Shown piece after piece: positions 44,339-52,817 of a DNA stretch of 64,000 bases. This stretch comes from Enterobacter sp. 10-1 (lineage in GTDB: Bacteria; Pseudomonadota; Gammaproteobacteria; Enterobacterales; Enterobacteriaceae). A program made the position numbers and the translations under genes. Position 1 is the first letter of the stretch. Each line of letters begins with the position of its first letter. The stretch is from positions 682,001-746,000 of the forward strand of contig NISF01000001.1 in the NCBI GenBank assembly GCA_002270295.1, in the 5' to 3' direction. The notes beneath the pieces are model-generated. The model was not told the DNA's origin. It saw only the letters and a program-made list of their open reading frames with translations, and made no database searches.

Positions 44339-45148
44339 TTATCTTATGTATCGTGAAACATAAGGGTAAGAAATGGTGCCGGGAGAATTGATTGCATTTA
44401 AGCCTATTAATATACCAACAGGAGAGCATCTAACTGTATTTCCCTGTATTATGAGATCTTTGTTTATTGAAACATCATTTTTATTGATGGCTACTTCTAC
44501 GCCATTACATAACATTTTACCGCGAAGAATTTTTATTTTATCAGGTGGACAAAATTCAATTTCAATGAGAATAACTCTAGATTTAGTTCTGATTGTGATT
44601 TTCTTGGCAACAAATTCAATATCCCACAAGTATGCTGAGTACATGAGGATATTATCCTTAATTTGTAATATGGGTATATTGAACTCATCAAATATTATTA
44701 AATTTAATAACATTTGTCCATCTTCAAATCTGAATTCGATAAGAGAATAGCCATCAATCATTAAAGGGATGAATTGAGATGTTTTATTTTTAATTTGTGT
44801 GTTAATTATAAATGTGTTGCTGCCAATTTCCACAGATGCTTCAGTGCCAGAAAAATGAAAATTATATGGCTTAGTTACTCCACTTTTTAAATTAAAAGGT
44901 GCTTTGTCAGCGGCCATTACATTTTCTATAGGGAGCAATCCTCCAGATCTCTCTCGGTGATGAAAGTTACAGAGAAGAGTGATTTCACTAGCAACATGTC
45001 TTTTAACATTTGCCCAGCCAAGCATGTGCTCGTATTCATATAGTGGTAAACCGCAAATGACACATCCGAACCCGCAGCGCCGTCGAATTTCTCGTTGCAT
45101 TGGTTCTGGAATGTTTCGGTTAGTACAATTTTGAACTAATTTATTCAT
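44339..45148 (-). CDS. HNH-type nuclease-like protein 2, prophage cargo
   Basis: 269 residues from ATG 45148 (AGGA eight bases upstream; TTG 45154 is an alternative). The zinc/HNH module is C29-x2-C32 (GCVICG), YEYEH with His41, then LLC-x2-HH (C60, H63, H64). The last Cys of protein 1 is replaced by His. The beta-rich part (ASVEIGSNTFIINTQ; LIEFRFEDGQMLLNLIIFD; IPILQIKDNILMY; DIEFVAKKITIR) aligns by eye with the middle of protein 1, so the two are paralogues. It lacks protein 1's C-terminal region. A 155 bp gap separates it from protein 1. Twelve 7 bp repeats lie 83 bp upstream of its start. Confidence 0.72.
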   Translation of the reverse strand: MNKLVQNCTNRNIPEPMQREIRRRCGFGCVICGLPLYEYEHMLGWANVKRHVASEITLLCNFHHRERSGGLLPIENVMAADKAPFNLKSGVTKPYNFHFSGTEASVEIGSNTFIINTQIKNKTSQFIPLMIDGYSLIEFRFEDGQMLLNLIIFDEFNIPILQIKDNILMYSAYLWDIEFVAKKITIRTKSRVILIEIEFCPPDKIKILRGKMLCNGVEVAINKNDVSINKDLIIQGNTVRCSPVGILIGLNAINSPGTISYPYVSRYIR

Positions 45149-45230
45149 CAGCAATGTCCTCTGAGTATAACTTGTGGAGAATACGAATTAGATACTAAAC
45201 ATCCAAGGTTACCGGTTTTTTGTAGCCTCT

Positions 45231-45314
45231 ACAAAGAACAAAGAACAAAGAACAAAGAACAAAGAACAAAGAACAAAGAACAAAGAACAAAGAACAAAGA
45301 ACAAAGAACAAAGA
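45231..45314. repeat. Heptanucleotide tandem repeat, 12 perfect copies
   Basis: ACAAAGA is repeated 12 times without a mismatch (84 bp). It lies 83-166 bp upstream of the second HNH gene's start. A possible promoter (TTGGAT, 17 bp, TATTCT on the minus strand) sits between repeat and gene. Perfect short tandem repeats mutate by slippage, so copy number probably varies between lineages. Confidence 0.95.
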
Positions 45315-45646
45315 AATTAAAATTTCTCATAATCCCAAGTTTTAATTAATCACTGGAGGAAAGTCGTATCCGGAATTCCTGCATCATCAGAGTATGAAAC
45401 TCCGATGGAATTTGCAACCTCATCAGTTTAAGCAGATATCAGTAGACATGACATACAAATCAAATTCATCAATAAGTATATGTTGAAGGTCTTCAGGAAT
45501 GTCAAGGTCTAAATAATCCTACTTGAAATTTTTTCCCGATGCTATTGCTGATTCCCCGAACGGATAGGTGCGACTCTGTCGCCACTTTGTCGCCAATGAC
45601 ATATTAATCATGTGACAATCGATTGATTTATAAGGGATAAAATAGA
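45315..45646. other. Right attP arm with integrase-type repeats
   Basis: No gene is seen in these 332 bases. TCTGTCGCCA (45575-45584) and TTTGTCGCCA (45586-45595) are spaced 11 bp apart, one helical turn, and the latter recurs at 13911-13920 next to attL. They are candidate arm sites for the integrase or Cox. An IHF-like bend could lie in the A/T-rich stretches, but none was identified firmly. Confidence 0.4.
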
Positions 45647-45664
45647 AGGCAACAAAAAACCCAT
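45647..45664. repeat. attR core (18 bp direct repeat)
   Basis: Identical to the attL core at 13789-13806. Its last 11 bases are also the last 11 nucleotides of rybB (ATGGG plus six Ts on the minus strand), so recombination happens inside the sRNA's terminator. Confidence 0.93.
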
Positions 45665-45732
45665 CAACCTTGAACCTAAGTGGCGGGGTTGATGGGCTCC
45701 ACAAAATGGGGACATCAAAGAAAAGCAGTGGC
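45654..45732 (-). ncRNA. rybB: RybB small regulatory RNA
   Basis: RybB is a sigmaE-induced, Hfq-dependent sRNA that silences outer-membrane protein mRNAs through its 5' seed. The minus strand from 45732 begins GCCACTGCTTTTCTTTGATG, the known RybB 5' end with seed. It continues with CCCCATTTTGTGGAGCCC and ends with the terminator arms CCCATCAACC/GGTTGATGGG plus six Ts, for a total of 79 nt as in E. coli. Only the terminal loop differs slightly from E. coli. The gene remains complete even though the prophage is inserted at its 3' end. Confidence 0.96.
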
Positions 45733-45737
45733 ACTAC

Positions 45738-45766
45738 TTATGACTGATGCCCGTGAGAAAAGTTCT
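45738..45766 (-). promoter_or_regulatory. sigmaE promoter of rybB
   Basis: On the minus strand, AGAACTT (45766-45760; consensus GGAACTT) is followed after about 15 bases by GTCATAA (45744-45738 region; consensus -10 TCTGA/TCAAA-like). The RybB start at 45732 lies five bases further. This matches the RpoE-dependent rybB promoter of E. coli and lies outside the prophage, so induction by envelope stress should persist. Confidence 0.85.
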
Positions 45767-45793
45767 GCCAATGCGCATTTTTTTCGCAAAAAT

Positions 45794-47479
45794 TTACTGA
45801 AGCCCCGGCCAGATGATTACAATCAGCGTCCCGGCGAGGGTCAGCAGCACGTTGGCTATCGCATAGGTCCCCGCATATCCCAGCGCCGGAATGTTGCTGC
45901 GCGCGGTGTCGCTGATAATCTCCATCGCCGGCGCGCAGGTTCTGGCCCCCATCATCGCGCCAAACAGCATTGCGCGGTTCATGCGCAGGACGTAGGCGCC
46001 GAACAGGAAGCAGATCACTACCGGCACCAGGCTGACGATCAGGCCCGCCGCCAGCATCTGTCCGCCGACGGCGCCGAGGCCGTGGCCAATCCCGGCGCCG
46101 GCGCTCAGGCCGACCCCGGCCATAAAGACCATCAGGCCGAACTCTTTCACCATATTCAGCGCCCCCTGCGGGATATAGCCGAAAGTCGGGTGGTTGGCCC
46201 GCAGGAAGCCGAGCATGATCCCGGCAAACAGCAGCCCTGCGGCGTTGCCGATGCCGAAGCTGAACGAGCTGAACTGGAAGGTGATCATGCCGATCATCAG
46301 GCCGACGATGAAAAAGGCGCAGAAGGCGAGCAGGTCGGTGACCTGGCTGTGGATGGAGATAAAGCCGATGCGGTCCGCCACGGTTTTTACCCGGCGCGCG
46401 TCGCCGCTGACCTGCAGAACGTCGCCTTTGTTGAGCACCACGTTATCGTCGATAGGCATTTCAATCTGGCTGCGGATCACACGGTTTAAGAAACAGCCGT
46501 GATCGGTCAGCTTCAGCTGGGCGAGACGGCGGCCCACCGCATTGTGGTTTTTGACCACAATCTCTTCGGTGACGATGCGCATATCCAGCAGGTCGCGGTC
46601 GAAGACCTCCTTGCCGTTACGGAAGCTAGGGTCAAGGCGGGCGTGGGCATCCGGGTAGCCTACCAGCGCGATATCATCCCCTTTTTGCAGCACCGCATCG
46701 CCGTCCGGGTTAGCCAGAATACCGTTACGCCGAATACGTTCGATATAGCAGCCGGTCTGGCGGTAGATCCCCAGCTCGCGCAGATTTTTGCCGTCCGCCC
46801 AGGCCACCAGCTCGGGGCCAACGCGGTAGGCGCGGATCACCGGCAGATAGACCTTACGCTTAGAGTCGGTATCCAGCCCGCGCTCACGGGCAATCTGCTG
46901 GGCGCTGGTTTGCAGATCCTGATGCTGCAGCTTGGGCATATAGCGCGCGCCGACGATCAGGCTGACCAGGCCAACCAGATAGGTCAGGGCATAGCCGAGG
47001 CTCAGATGGTCGAGCGAAAGCGCCAGCTGGTCGGCCGGTAGACCAAAGTGGCGCAGCGTATCGCCCGCGCCGACCAGCACCGGCGTTGAGGTCATTGCGC
47101 CGGCGAGCATCCCGGCGGTCAGGCCGATATCCCAGCCGAAGAGTTTACCCAGCCCTAAGGCCAGCAGCATCGCGCTGCCAACCATCACCAGGGCGAGCAT
47201 CAAATAGTTTTTCCCGTCGCGGAAAAAAATAGAAAAAAAGTTGGGGCCGGCTTCGACGCCGACGCAAAAAATAAACAACATAAAGCCCAGATTCAGCGCA
47301 TCAGTGTTAATACTGAAATGCTGCTGGCCTAATAATAAGGAAACTACTAAAACGCCAATGGAATTACCAAGTTGTACTGACCCGAGACGCAGTTTCCCGA
47401 GACAGAGACCGAGTGCAAGGACAACGAATAATAACAGGATGTAATTCCCGTTTAACAAATCTGCGACGTTTATATTCAC
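45794..47479 (-). CDS. ybjL: Putative aspartate-alanine-exchanger family transporter YbjL
   Basis: A 561-residue inner-membrane protein of the AAE transporter family; the substrate in enterobacteria is unknown. The GTG at 47479 gives the E. coli length and N-terminus ([17 protein letters not shown]); frame-open sequence to 47596 is not used. Two blocks of about five membrane helices flank two RCK_C (TrkA_C) domains (residues about 200-380: [38 protein letters not shown]). Conserved loops [16 protein letters not shown] and [16 protein letters not shown] are the family's repeat signatures. Confidence 0.95.
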   Translation of the reverse strand: MNINVADLLNGNYILLLFVVLALGLCLGKLRLGSVQLGNSIGVLVVSLLLGQQHFSINTDALNLGFMLFIFCVGVEAGPNFFSIFFRDGKNYLMLALVMVGSAMLLALGLGKLFGWDIGLTAGMLAGAMTSTPVLVGAGDTLRHFGLPADQLALSLDHLSLGYALTYLVGLVSLIVGARYMPKLQHQDLQTSAQQIARERGLDTDSKRKVYLPVIRAYRVGPELVAWADGKNLRELGIYRQTGCYIERIRRNGILANPDGDAVLQKGDDIALVGYPDAHARLDPSFRNGKEVFDRDLLDMRIVTEEIVVKNHNAVGRRLAQLKLTDHGCFLNRVIRSQIEMPIDDNVVLNKGDVLQVSGDARRVKTVADRIGFISIHSQVTDLLAFCAFFIVGLMIGMITFQFSSFSFGIGNAAGLLFAGIMLGFLRANHPTFGYIPQGALNMVKEFGLMVFMAGVGLSAGAGIGHGLGAVGGQMLAAGLIVSLVPVVICFLFGAYVLRMNRAMLFGAMMGARTCAPAMEIISDTARSNIPALGYAGTYAIANVLLTLAGTLIVIIWPGLQ

Positions 47480-47748
47480 GAAAACCAACTTCTCATTTAC
47501 TAGTAAGTTGTTGAAGGAAATGGTTATTTGGTCTAAGGTTGCTTCAGTGTTCGCGTTGTCCCGAACCCTATTCTGGCATCCCGTTATAACCGGCAAAAAT
47601 ATAGTCGACAGTTTAATCCTTCCTGGATGCTGCGGCTAGTCACAATCGTATTTACGCCATCGGGAGCCTTTATTGGCATGGATTGCCAGAATGCTTTATC
47701 TGACTGGGCTAATTGGAAGTGGGTTAGAGGCAGAATCAGGAGGATGTT

Positions 47749-48132
47749 GTGAAAGCTGAGCGTGCTTGGGCGGGTGTCGCCTGCGGGTTCTTTCTGTTTA
47801 TCGTGGTCTGTTTATCGCTGTTATTACATATGAAAGGCGCCTTTCGGGCTGGCGGTAACCCTGAGCTCGGGCTGCTGCTTTTTTTGCTGCCCGGCGCGCT
47901 GGCGAGCTGTCTCTCTCCGGGACGGCGCGTGCTACAGCCGCTGGTCGGCGCAATTCTGGCGGCGCCGGTTTGCCTGGCGATAATGCGGATTTTTTTCGTT
48001 ACTCAGCGGACGTTCTGGCAGGAGCTGGCGTGGCTGTTTAGCGCGGTATTCTGGTGTGCGCTCGGCGCGCTGTGCTCTTTGTTTATCTGCGTCTGGCTCG
48101 ATACCAGACGCAGCAACTCATCAGAGCAATGA
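47749..48132 (+). CDS. ybjM: Inner-membrane protein YbjM
   Basis: 127 residues with a GTG start preceded by AGGAGG. Hydrophobic segments at about 9-28 (WAGVACGFFLFIVVCLSLLL), 42-58, 68-84 and 96-117 predict four membrane helices. The motifs HMKGAFRAGGNPELGLL and FWQELAWLFSAVFWCALGALC are shared with E. coli YbjM. Function unknown. It ends six bases before the convergent grxA stop codon. Confidence 0.9.
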   Translation: MKAERAWAGVACGFFLFIVVCLSLLLHMKGAFRAGGNPELGLLLFLLPGALASCLSPGRRVLQPLVGAILAAPVCLAIMRIFFVTQRTFWQELAWLFSAVFWCALGALCSLFICVWLDTRRSNSSEQ

Positions 48133-48138
48133 ACCGGC

Positions 48139-48402
48139 TCAGGCAAACAGGCCGAGGTTCTCTTTGGCCCAGGCTTCAAAGTCGGTGCAGCCGCCGATAT
48201 GCTTCTGATCGACGAAAATCTGCGGCACGGTCTCAACCGGTTTACCTACGGTCTTTTCCAGATCGCTTTTGCTGATGCCCTCAGCGTGAATATCAACGTA
48301 GCGATAGTTAAAATCGTCGCGCTCGTTGGTCAGTTTTTCTGCCAGCTCTTTGGCACGTACGCAATATGGGCAACCTGGACGACCAAAAATTACGGTAAAC
48401 AT
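48139..48402 (-). CDS. grxA: Glutaredoxin 1
   Basis: Glutathione-dependent disulfide reductase serving ribonucleotide reductase, PAPS reductase and OxyR. 87 residues. The active site CPYC is at 11-14 (GRPGCPYCVRAKEL), followed by TVPQIFVDQKHIGGCTDFEAW, where the cis-Pro and glutathione-binding residues lie. It is divergent from ybjC, and in E. coli is OxyR-activated. Confidence 0.97.
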   Translation of the reverse strand: MFTVIFGRPGCPYCVRAKELAEKLTNERDDFNYRYVDIHAEGISKSDLEKTVGKPVETVPQIFVDQKHIGGCTDFEAWAKENLGLFA

Positions 48403-48607
48403 TATTTCTCTCCTTAAATCTCAGCCGGATGGCGAATGGGGCCTATGATGCCGCGTTCTGCCGGTGAGTAAAAGAAGGTTCTGCCTTTTGCTTTGATGGT
48501 TTAAGGCTATGTTTGATAAATGACTTTGCTTTTGAACCGTTATACTGACCCTGTTGTGCAACGATTTTTTGCTTCGCCGCGCGAAACCCACGGACCGGAG
48601 GAGAGTT

Positions 48608-48898
48608 ATGCGATCGCCCGCTGCGTTACCCAAAAGCGTTCTGCTGGTAGAGATCGTCGGCATCGTGCTGCTGACGCTGGCCTGGCTCTCGCTTAATCAG
48701 TACCTGCATCTGCCGGCGCCTTTTGCCAGCCCAACCGCGGCGCTGATCATGATTTTTGTCGGCGTGCTGCTGATGATCCCGGCCGCGATAGCGCTGGTGT
48801 GGCGGATGGCGAAGATCGTTGCGCCCCAGCTAACCGAAAGCAAAAAAACACCTTCTTCATTGTCAGACAGAGAAAAACGAGATGACGCCGACCATTGA
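48608..48898 (+). CDS. ybjC: Small inner-membrane protein YbjC
   Basis: 96 residues from ATG 48608, with GGAGGAGAG upstream. Two hydrophobic segments (about 11-28, LLVEIVGIVLLTLAWLSL; 45-68, ALIMIFVGVLLMIPAAIALV). The gene overlaps nfsA by 17 bases, as in the E. coli ybjC-nfsA-rimK-ybjN operon, which is induced by SoxS/MarA. The function is unknown. Confidence 0.92.
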   Translation: MRSPAALPKSVLLVEIVGIVLLTLAWLSLNQYLHLPAPFASPTAALIMIFVGVLLMIPAAIALVWRMAKIVAPQLTESKKTPSSLSDREKRDDADH

Positions 48899-49604
48899 GC
48901 TGCTGCGTAGCCACCGCTCCATTCGCCACTTTACCGACGAACCCATTAGCGACGAACAGCGCGCGGCGATTATTGCCAGCGCGCAGGGAGCTTCCAGCTC
49001 CAGCTTTTTACAATGTACTTCGATTATTCGTATTACCGACCCGCGCCTGCGCGAGCAGCTGGCGGCGATGAGCGGCGGCCAGCAGCACGTCGCGCAGGCG
49101 GCGGAGTTTTGGCTATTCTGCGCCGACTTTAACCGTCTGCTGCAAATTTGCCCGGATGCCCAGCTGGGCCTGGCGGAGCAGCTCCTGCTCGGCGCCGTCG
49201 ATACCGCGATGCTGGCGCAGAACGCGCTGGTGGCCGCGGAGTCGCTGGGCCTTGGCGGCGTCTATATCGGCGGCATCCGCAACAGCATTGAGGCGGTGAC
49301 CGAGCTGCTGCAGCTGCCGCAGCACGTCCTGCCGCTGTTTGGGCTGTGCCTCGGCTGGCCGGCCGATAATCCTGACGTCAAGCCGCGCATACCGGCGGCG
49401 ATGCTGGTCCATGAAAACGGCTATCAGCCGGTCGATGACGACGTGCTGGCACAGTATGACGAGCAGATGGCGCAGTACTACCGGTCGCGCGGCAGCAACG
49501 CGCGCCGGGATACCTGGAGCGACCATATCCGCCGCACCATCATCAAAGAAAGCCGGCCGTTTATTCTCGACTATCTGCATAAGCAGGGATGGGCAACGCG
49601 CTGA
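48882..49604 (+). CDS. nfsA: Oxygen-insensitive NADPH nitroreductase NfsA
   Basis: FMN-dependent major nitroreductase that activates nitrofurans and reduces nitroaromatics using NADPH. 240 residues, the E. coli length. Flavin-binding segments are visible: RSHRSIRHFTDEPIS with its Arg/His/Ser, SSSFLQCTSIIRI, and LGLGGVYIGGIRN. The dimer-arm C-terminus SDHIRRTIIKESRPFILDYL is conserved. Loss of this enzyme confers nitrofurantoin resistance in enterobacteria; no defect is seen here. Confidence 0.96.
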   Translation: MTPTIELLRSHRSIRHFTDEPISDEQRAAIIASAQGASSSSFLQCTSIIRITDPRLREQLAAMSGGQQHVAQAAEFWLFCADFNRLLQICPDAQLGLAEQLLLGAVDTAMLAQNALVAAESLGLGGVYIGGIRNSIEAVTELLQLPQHVLPLFGLCLGWPADNPDVKPRIPAAMLVHENGYQPVDDDVLAQYDEQMAQYYRSRGSNARRDTWSDHIRRTIIKESRPFILDYLHKQGWATR

Positions 49605-49720
49605 TTGCGTGTAAACTGCACCCGGTCTGGCATCCGGGTGTTCCGCCAGGCCAGCGCTAATGTTGCGACTTGTCAGCTATCAACGGCCCGCCTGAACGGG
49701 TCTTTTTGCCGAGGTGCAGG

Positions 49721-50623
49721 GTGAAAATTGCCATATTATCCCGGGACGGGACGCTGTACTCATGTCGTCGCCTGAGTGAAGCCGCGCATAAATGCGGCCA
49801 CCAGGTCGAAATCCTCGATCCGCTCTCCTGCTATATGAACGTCAGCCCGGTGGCCTCATCGATTCACTATAAAGGCCGCCAGCTGCCGCATTTCGATGCC
49901 GTGATCCCGCGCATCGGCTCGGCAATTACCTATTACGGCACCGCCGCGCTGCGTCAGTTCGAGCTGCTGGGCAGCTATCCGCTGAATGAATCTGTCGCCA
50001 TTACCCGCGCGCGCGACAAGCTGCGTTCGCTGCAGCTGCTGGCGCGTCAGGGGATCGACCTGCCGCTGACCGGTATTGCCCACTCCCCGGATGACACCAG
50101 CGACCTGATCGCTATGGTCGGCGGCGCGCCGCTGGTGGTCAAGCTGGTCGAAGGCACGCAGGGAATCGGCGTGGTGCTGGCAGAGACCCGTCAGGCGGCG
50201 GAGAGCGTGATTGACGCCTTCCGCGTGCTGAACGCCCATATTCTGGTGCAGGAGTATATCGCCGAGGCGAAAGGGCGGGATATTCGCTGTCTGGTGGTGG
50301 GGGATGAGGTCGTGGCGGCGATTGAGCGGCGGGCGAAAGAGGGCGATTTCCGCTCCAACCTGCACCGCGGCGGCGTTGCAACGGTGGCGACGATTAGCGA
50401 GCAGGAGAGAGCGATCGCCATTAAGGCGGCGAAAACGCTCGGTCTGGACGTTGCCGGGGTCGATATCCTGCGCGCCGACCGCGGGCCGCTGGTGATGGAA
50501 GTTAACGCCTCGCCGGGTCTTGAGGGCATCGAAACGACTACCGGCGTTGATATCGCCGGGCATATGGTGGCCTGGATTGAGCGGCAGGCGACGCCGGAAT
50601 TCTGTCTGAAAATGGGCGGATAG
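49721..50623 (+). CDS. rimK: Ribosomal protein S6 glutamate ligase RimK
   Basis: ATP-grasp ligase that adds glutamates to the C-terminus of ribosomal protein bS6. The GTG at 49721 (AGGTGCAGGG upstream) gives 300 residues as in E. coli; the longer frame to 49670 is not used. Motifs: [20 protein letters not shown], the nucleotide loop [15 protein letters not shown], and the metal/ATP site [13 protein letters not shown]. It follows nfsA and precedes ybjN in the same operon. Confidence 0.96.
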   Translation: MKIAILSRDGTLYSCRRLSEAAHKCGHQVEILDPLSCYMNVSPVASSIHYKGRQLPHFDAVIPRIGSAITYYGTAALRQFELLGSYPLNESVAITRARDKLRSLQLLARQGIDLPLTGIAHSPDDTSDLIAMVGGAPLVVKLVEGTQGIGVVLAETRQAAESVIDAFRVLNAHILVQEYIAEAKGRDIRCLVVGDEVVAAIERRAKEGDFRSNLHRGGVATVATISEQERAIAIKAAKTLGLDVAGVDILRADRGPLVMEVNASPGLEGIETTTGVDIAGHMVAWIERQATPEFCLKMGG

Positions 50624-50711
50624 CGCGCATTGATGACACTTTCATGGTATGCGCCGCGTTTTTTGCGTAAGCTATGACGTCGTTTTTCCACAGCAAGAGG
50701 TTACAGGTCAT

Positions 50712-51194
50712 ATGGATTCACTGGTCGTTCCGGGTCTTGATACGTTACGTCACTGGCTCGACGAATTAGGCATCAGCTTTTTTGAGTGTGATTCCTGCCA
50801 GGCATTGCACCTGCCGCACATGCAGAACTTCGACGGCATTTTTGACGCCAAGCTCGATCTGGTGGATAACGTGGTGCTCTTTTCCGCGCTGGCGGAGGTG
50901 AAGCCGTCGGCGCTGCTGCCGCTCGCGGCGGATCTCTCGGCGATTAACGCCAGCTCGCTGACCGCCAAAGCCTTCCTCGATATCCAGGACGATAATCTGC
51001 CCAAGCTGGTGGTTTGTCAGGCGCTGCCCGTTGGCGTCGGCATTACCGTCGATCAGTTCGGCTGGTTCTTCCGCCTGGGCGAAGAACAGATCTCTATGAT
51101 TATCCTCGAAGCCGCGGCCAATCAGCTGCTGTATAAAGCCGATGAGGAAGAGGATCTCGCGGTGCAGGAGGTTCAGCACCATTTTCTTCACTAG
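50712..51194 (+). CDS. ybjN: YbjN domain protein
   Basis: 160-residue cytosolic protein from ATG 50712 (AGAGGTTACAGGTC upstream). The fold is like type III secretion chaperones; E. coli YbjN affects motility, biofilm and stress pathways by an unknown mechanism. Segments CDSCQALHLPHMQNFDGIFDAK and NDNLPKLVVCQALPVGVGIT-like beta strands match the family. It ends the ybjC-nfsA-rimK-ybjN operon. Confidence 0.93.
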   Translation: MDSLVVPGLDTLRHWLDELGISFFECDSCQALHLPHMQNFDGIFDAKLDLVDNVVLFSALAEVKPSALLPLAADLSAINASSLTAKAFLDIQDDNLPKLVVCQALPVGVGITVDQFGWFFRLGEEQISMIILEAAANQLLYKADEEEDLAVQEVQHHFLH

Positions 51195-51541
51195 CCCCGT
51201 CGATGAATAGCGCAGCCACTGCCAGAGCGGCTGCGTATTACACGCTTTTATTCTGCTTTTAACCCGCCGTTAAAGAATTTTTCACCGCCATTCTGCCGCT
51301 TTCGGCTTATCACATAGACCCATATTGCATAAAAAATTGATAAAAGGCGTTATTTTACCTGGGCTATAGCCTCTTATTCTGGCTACAGTTATTCTGACGC
51401 TGCTTCCAGTTGCGGGCAACCATTCCGGGAGAGGTCCTCTCTCCTTTTCTTAGACAATGAAAAAATATGCATGATTTTTGCATGCGGATAATTGCGTATA
51501 TTAAGTCCGTTGTTAACGGGCATTGAGAAGGAATAAGAGAT
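51195..51541. promoter_or_regulatory. ybjN-potF intergenic region
   Basis: 347 bases without a gene. A hairpin GGGAGAGG/CTCTCTCC with TTTTCTT after it (about 51427-51450) may be a terminator or potF leader attenuator. TGCAT-N5-TTGCAT at about 51468-51484 is only a partial match to a sigma54 promoter; E. coli potF is NtrC/sigma54-linked, but I cannot support that here with confidence. Confidence 0.35.
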
Positions 51542-52654
51542 ATGACCGCCTTTGGTAAAAAATGGTTAACAGGTTTGGTGACTGGCGCGCTGATGGCCGT
51601 CTCTGCCGGTTCGCTCGCCGCTGAACAGAAAACCCTGCACGTTTACAACTGGTCTGACTATATTGCCCCGGACACGGTGGCCGATTTTGAAAAAGAGACC
51701 GGCATTAAAGTGGTGTACGACGTTTTTGATTCCAACGAAGTGCTGGAAGGCAAACTGATGGCGGGCAGCACCGGTTTTGACCTGGTGGTACCGTCAGCCA
51801 GCTTCCTTGAGCGCCAGCTGGCGGCGGGCGTGTTCCAGCCGCTGGATAAAAGCAAGCTGCCTAACTGGAAAAACCTCGATCCGGAAGTCTTAAAGCTGGT
51901 GGCGAAGCACGACCCGGATAACAAATATGCGATGCCGTATCTGTGGGCTACCACCGGTATTGGCTATAACGTCGATAAAGTGAAAGCCATCCTGGGTAAA
52001 GACGCGCCGCTGGATAGCTGGGATCTGGTGCTGAAGCCGGAAAACCTCGAAAAACTGAAAAGCTGCGGCGTCTCCTTCCTCGATGCGCCGGAAGAGATTT
52101 TTGCAACCGTGCTCAACTACCTCGGCAAAGATCCGAACAGCATGAAGGCCGATGACTATACCGGTCCGGCGACCGACCTGCTGCTCAAGCTGCGGCCGAA
52201 CATCCGCTACTTCCACTCCTCGCAGTACATCAACGACCTGGCCAACGGCGATATCTGCGTCGCGATCGGCTGGGCGGGCGACGTATGGCAGGCCGCAAAC
52301 CGGGCAAAAGAGGCGAAAAATGGCGTGAACGTCTCCTACTTTATTCCGAAAGAGGGGGCGATGGCGTTCTTCGATGTCTTTGCGATGCCGGCAGATGCTA
52401 AGAATAAAGATGAGGCTTATCAGTTCCTTAACTATCTGATGCGCCCTGAAGTCATCGCTAAGATTAGCGATCAGGTGTACTACGCCAACGGCAACAAGGC
52501 CTCAACGCCGCTGGTCAGCGAAGCCATCCGCAGTAATCCGGCGATTTATCCGCCGGCCGACGTGTTCGCCAAGCTGTTCACCCTGAAGGTTCAGGAGCCG
52601 AAAATCGACCGCGTGCGCACCCGCGCGTGGACCAAGGTAAAAAGCGGGAAATAA
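51542..52654 (+). CDS. potF: Putrescine-binding periplasmic protein PotF
   Basis: Captures putrescine for the PotGHI transporter. 370 residues with a signal peptide (WLTGLVTGALMAVSAGSLAAE, cleavage near 26). The mature protein has YNWSDYIAPDTVADFEKETG, FDSNEVLEGKLMAGSTGFDLVVPS, and the polyamine-pocket aromatic/acidic residues in YLWATTGIGYN, GWAGDVWQA and EGAMAFFDVFAMP. It heads the pot operon. Confidence 0.96.
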   Translation: MTAFGKKWLTGLVTGALMAVSAGSLAAEQKTLHVYNWSDYIAPDTVADFEKETGIKVVYDVFDSNEVLEGKLMAGSTGFDLVVPSASFLERQLAAGVFQPLDKSKLPNWKNLDPEVLKLVAKHDPDNKYAMPYLWATTGIGYNVDKVKAILGKDAPLDSWDLVLKPENLEKLKSCGVSFLDAPEEIFATVLNYLGKDPNSMKADDYTGPATDLLLKLRPNIRYFHSSQYINDLANGDICVAIGWAGDVWQAANRAKEAKNGVNVSYFIPKEGAMAFFDVFAMPADAKNKDEAYQFLNYLMRPEVIAKISDQVYYANGNKASTPLVSEAIRSNPAIYPPADVFAKLFTLKVQEPKIDRVRTRAWTKVKSGK

Positions 52655-52662
52655 AACCTGAT

Positions 52663-52680
52663 GGCCCGGTTCGCCGGGCC
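52663..52680 (+). terminator. Hairpin between potF and potG
   Basis: Perfect stem GGCCCGG/CCGGGCC. A second inverted repeat with TAGCCGG/CCGGCTA lies further on (about 52697-52726, followed by A6-rich DNA). In binding-protein operons such hairpins protect the upstream mRNA and give excess binding protein over transporter; that role is inferred. Confidence 0.5.
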
Positions 52681-52817
52681 TGACCAGGTGACGAGTAGCC
52701 GGAGTATTGCAGTATGCCCGGCTAAAAAAACGCACCAGGATGGTGCGACTGCACGAAAAGAATGATGTATGGCAACCGGGCCATACGGTGGTGAGTTTTT
52801 TGCCGGAGAGCAGCTAA

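Larger units (their letters stand above)
13789..45664. mobile_element. Complete HP1/P2-like (Peduoviridae) prophage in rybB
   Basis: About 31.9 kb bounded by an 18 bp direct repeat (13789-13806 and 45647-45664). The left end has int, a 186-type repressor, cox, cII, fil, dam and the gpA replication protein. The leftward portal and large terminase genes and the rightward capsid, lysis, tail and baseplate genes follow HP1-like order. All modules expected for a functional temperate phage are present without visible frameshifts: integration, immunity, replication, packaging, head, lysis, tail, fibre. Non-structural cargo (two HNH-type genes) lies next to the right attachment site. Confidence 0.95.

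Noticed and set aside
45231-45314. CRISPR array
   Set aside because: The repeats are 7 bp head-to-tail with no spacers; this is a simple tandem repeat. No cas genes are in the window.
45680-46489. Rightward 269-residue frame across rybB and ybjL
   Set aside because: It is antisense to rybB and the ybjL 3' end; the minus-strand products are clear.
51468-51484. sigma54 promoter before potF
   Set aside because: Only GC-TTGCA-like elements match; the -24 TGGCAC is absent.
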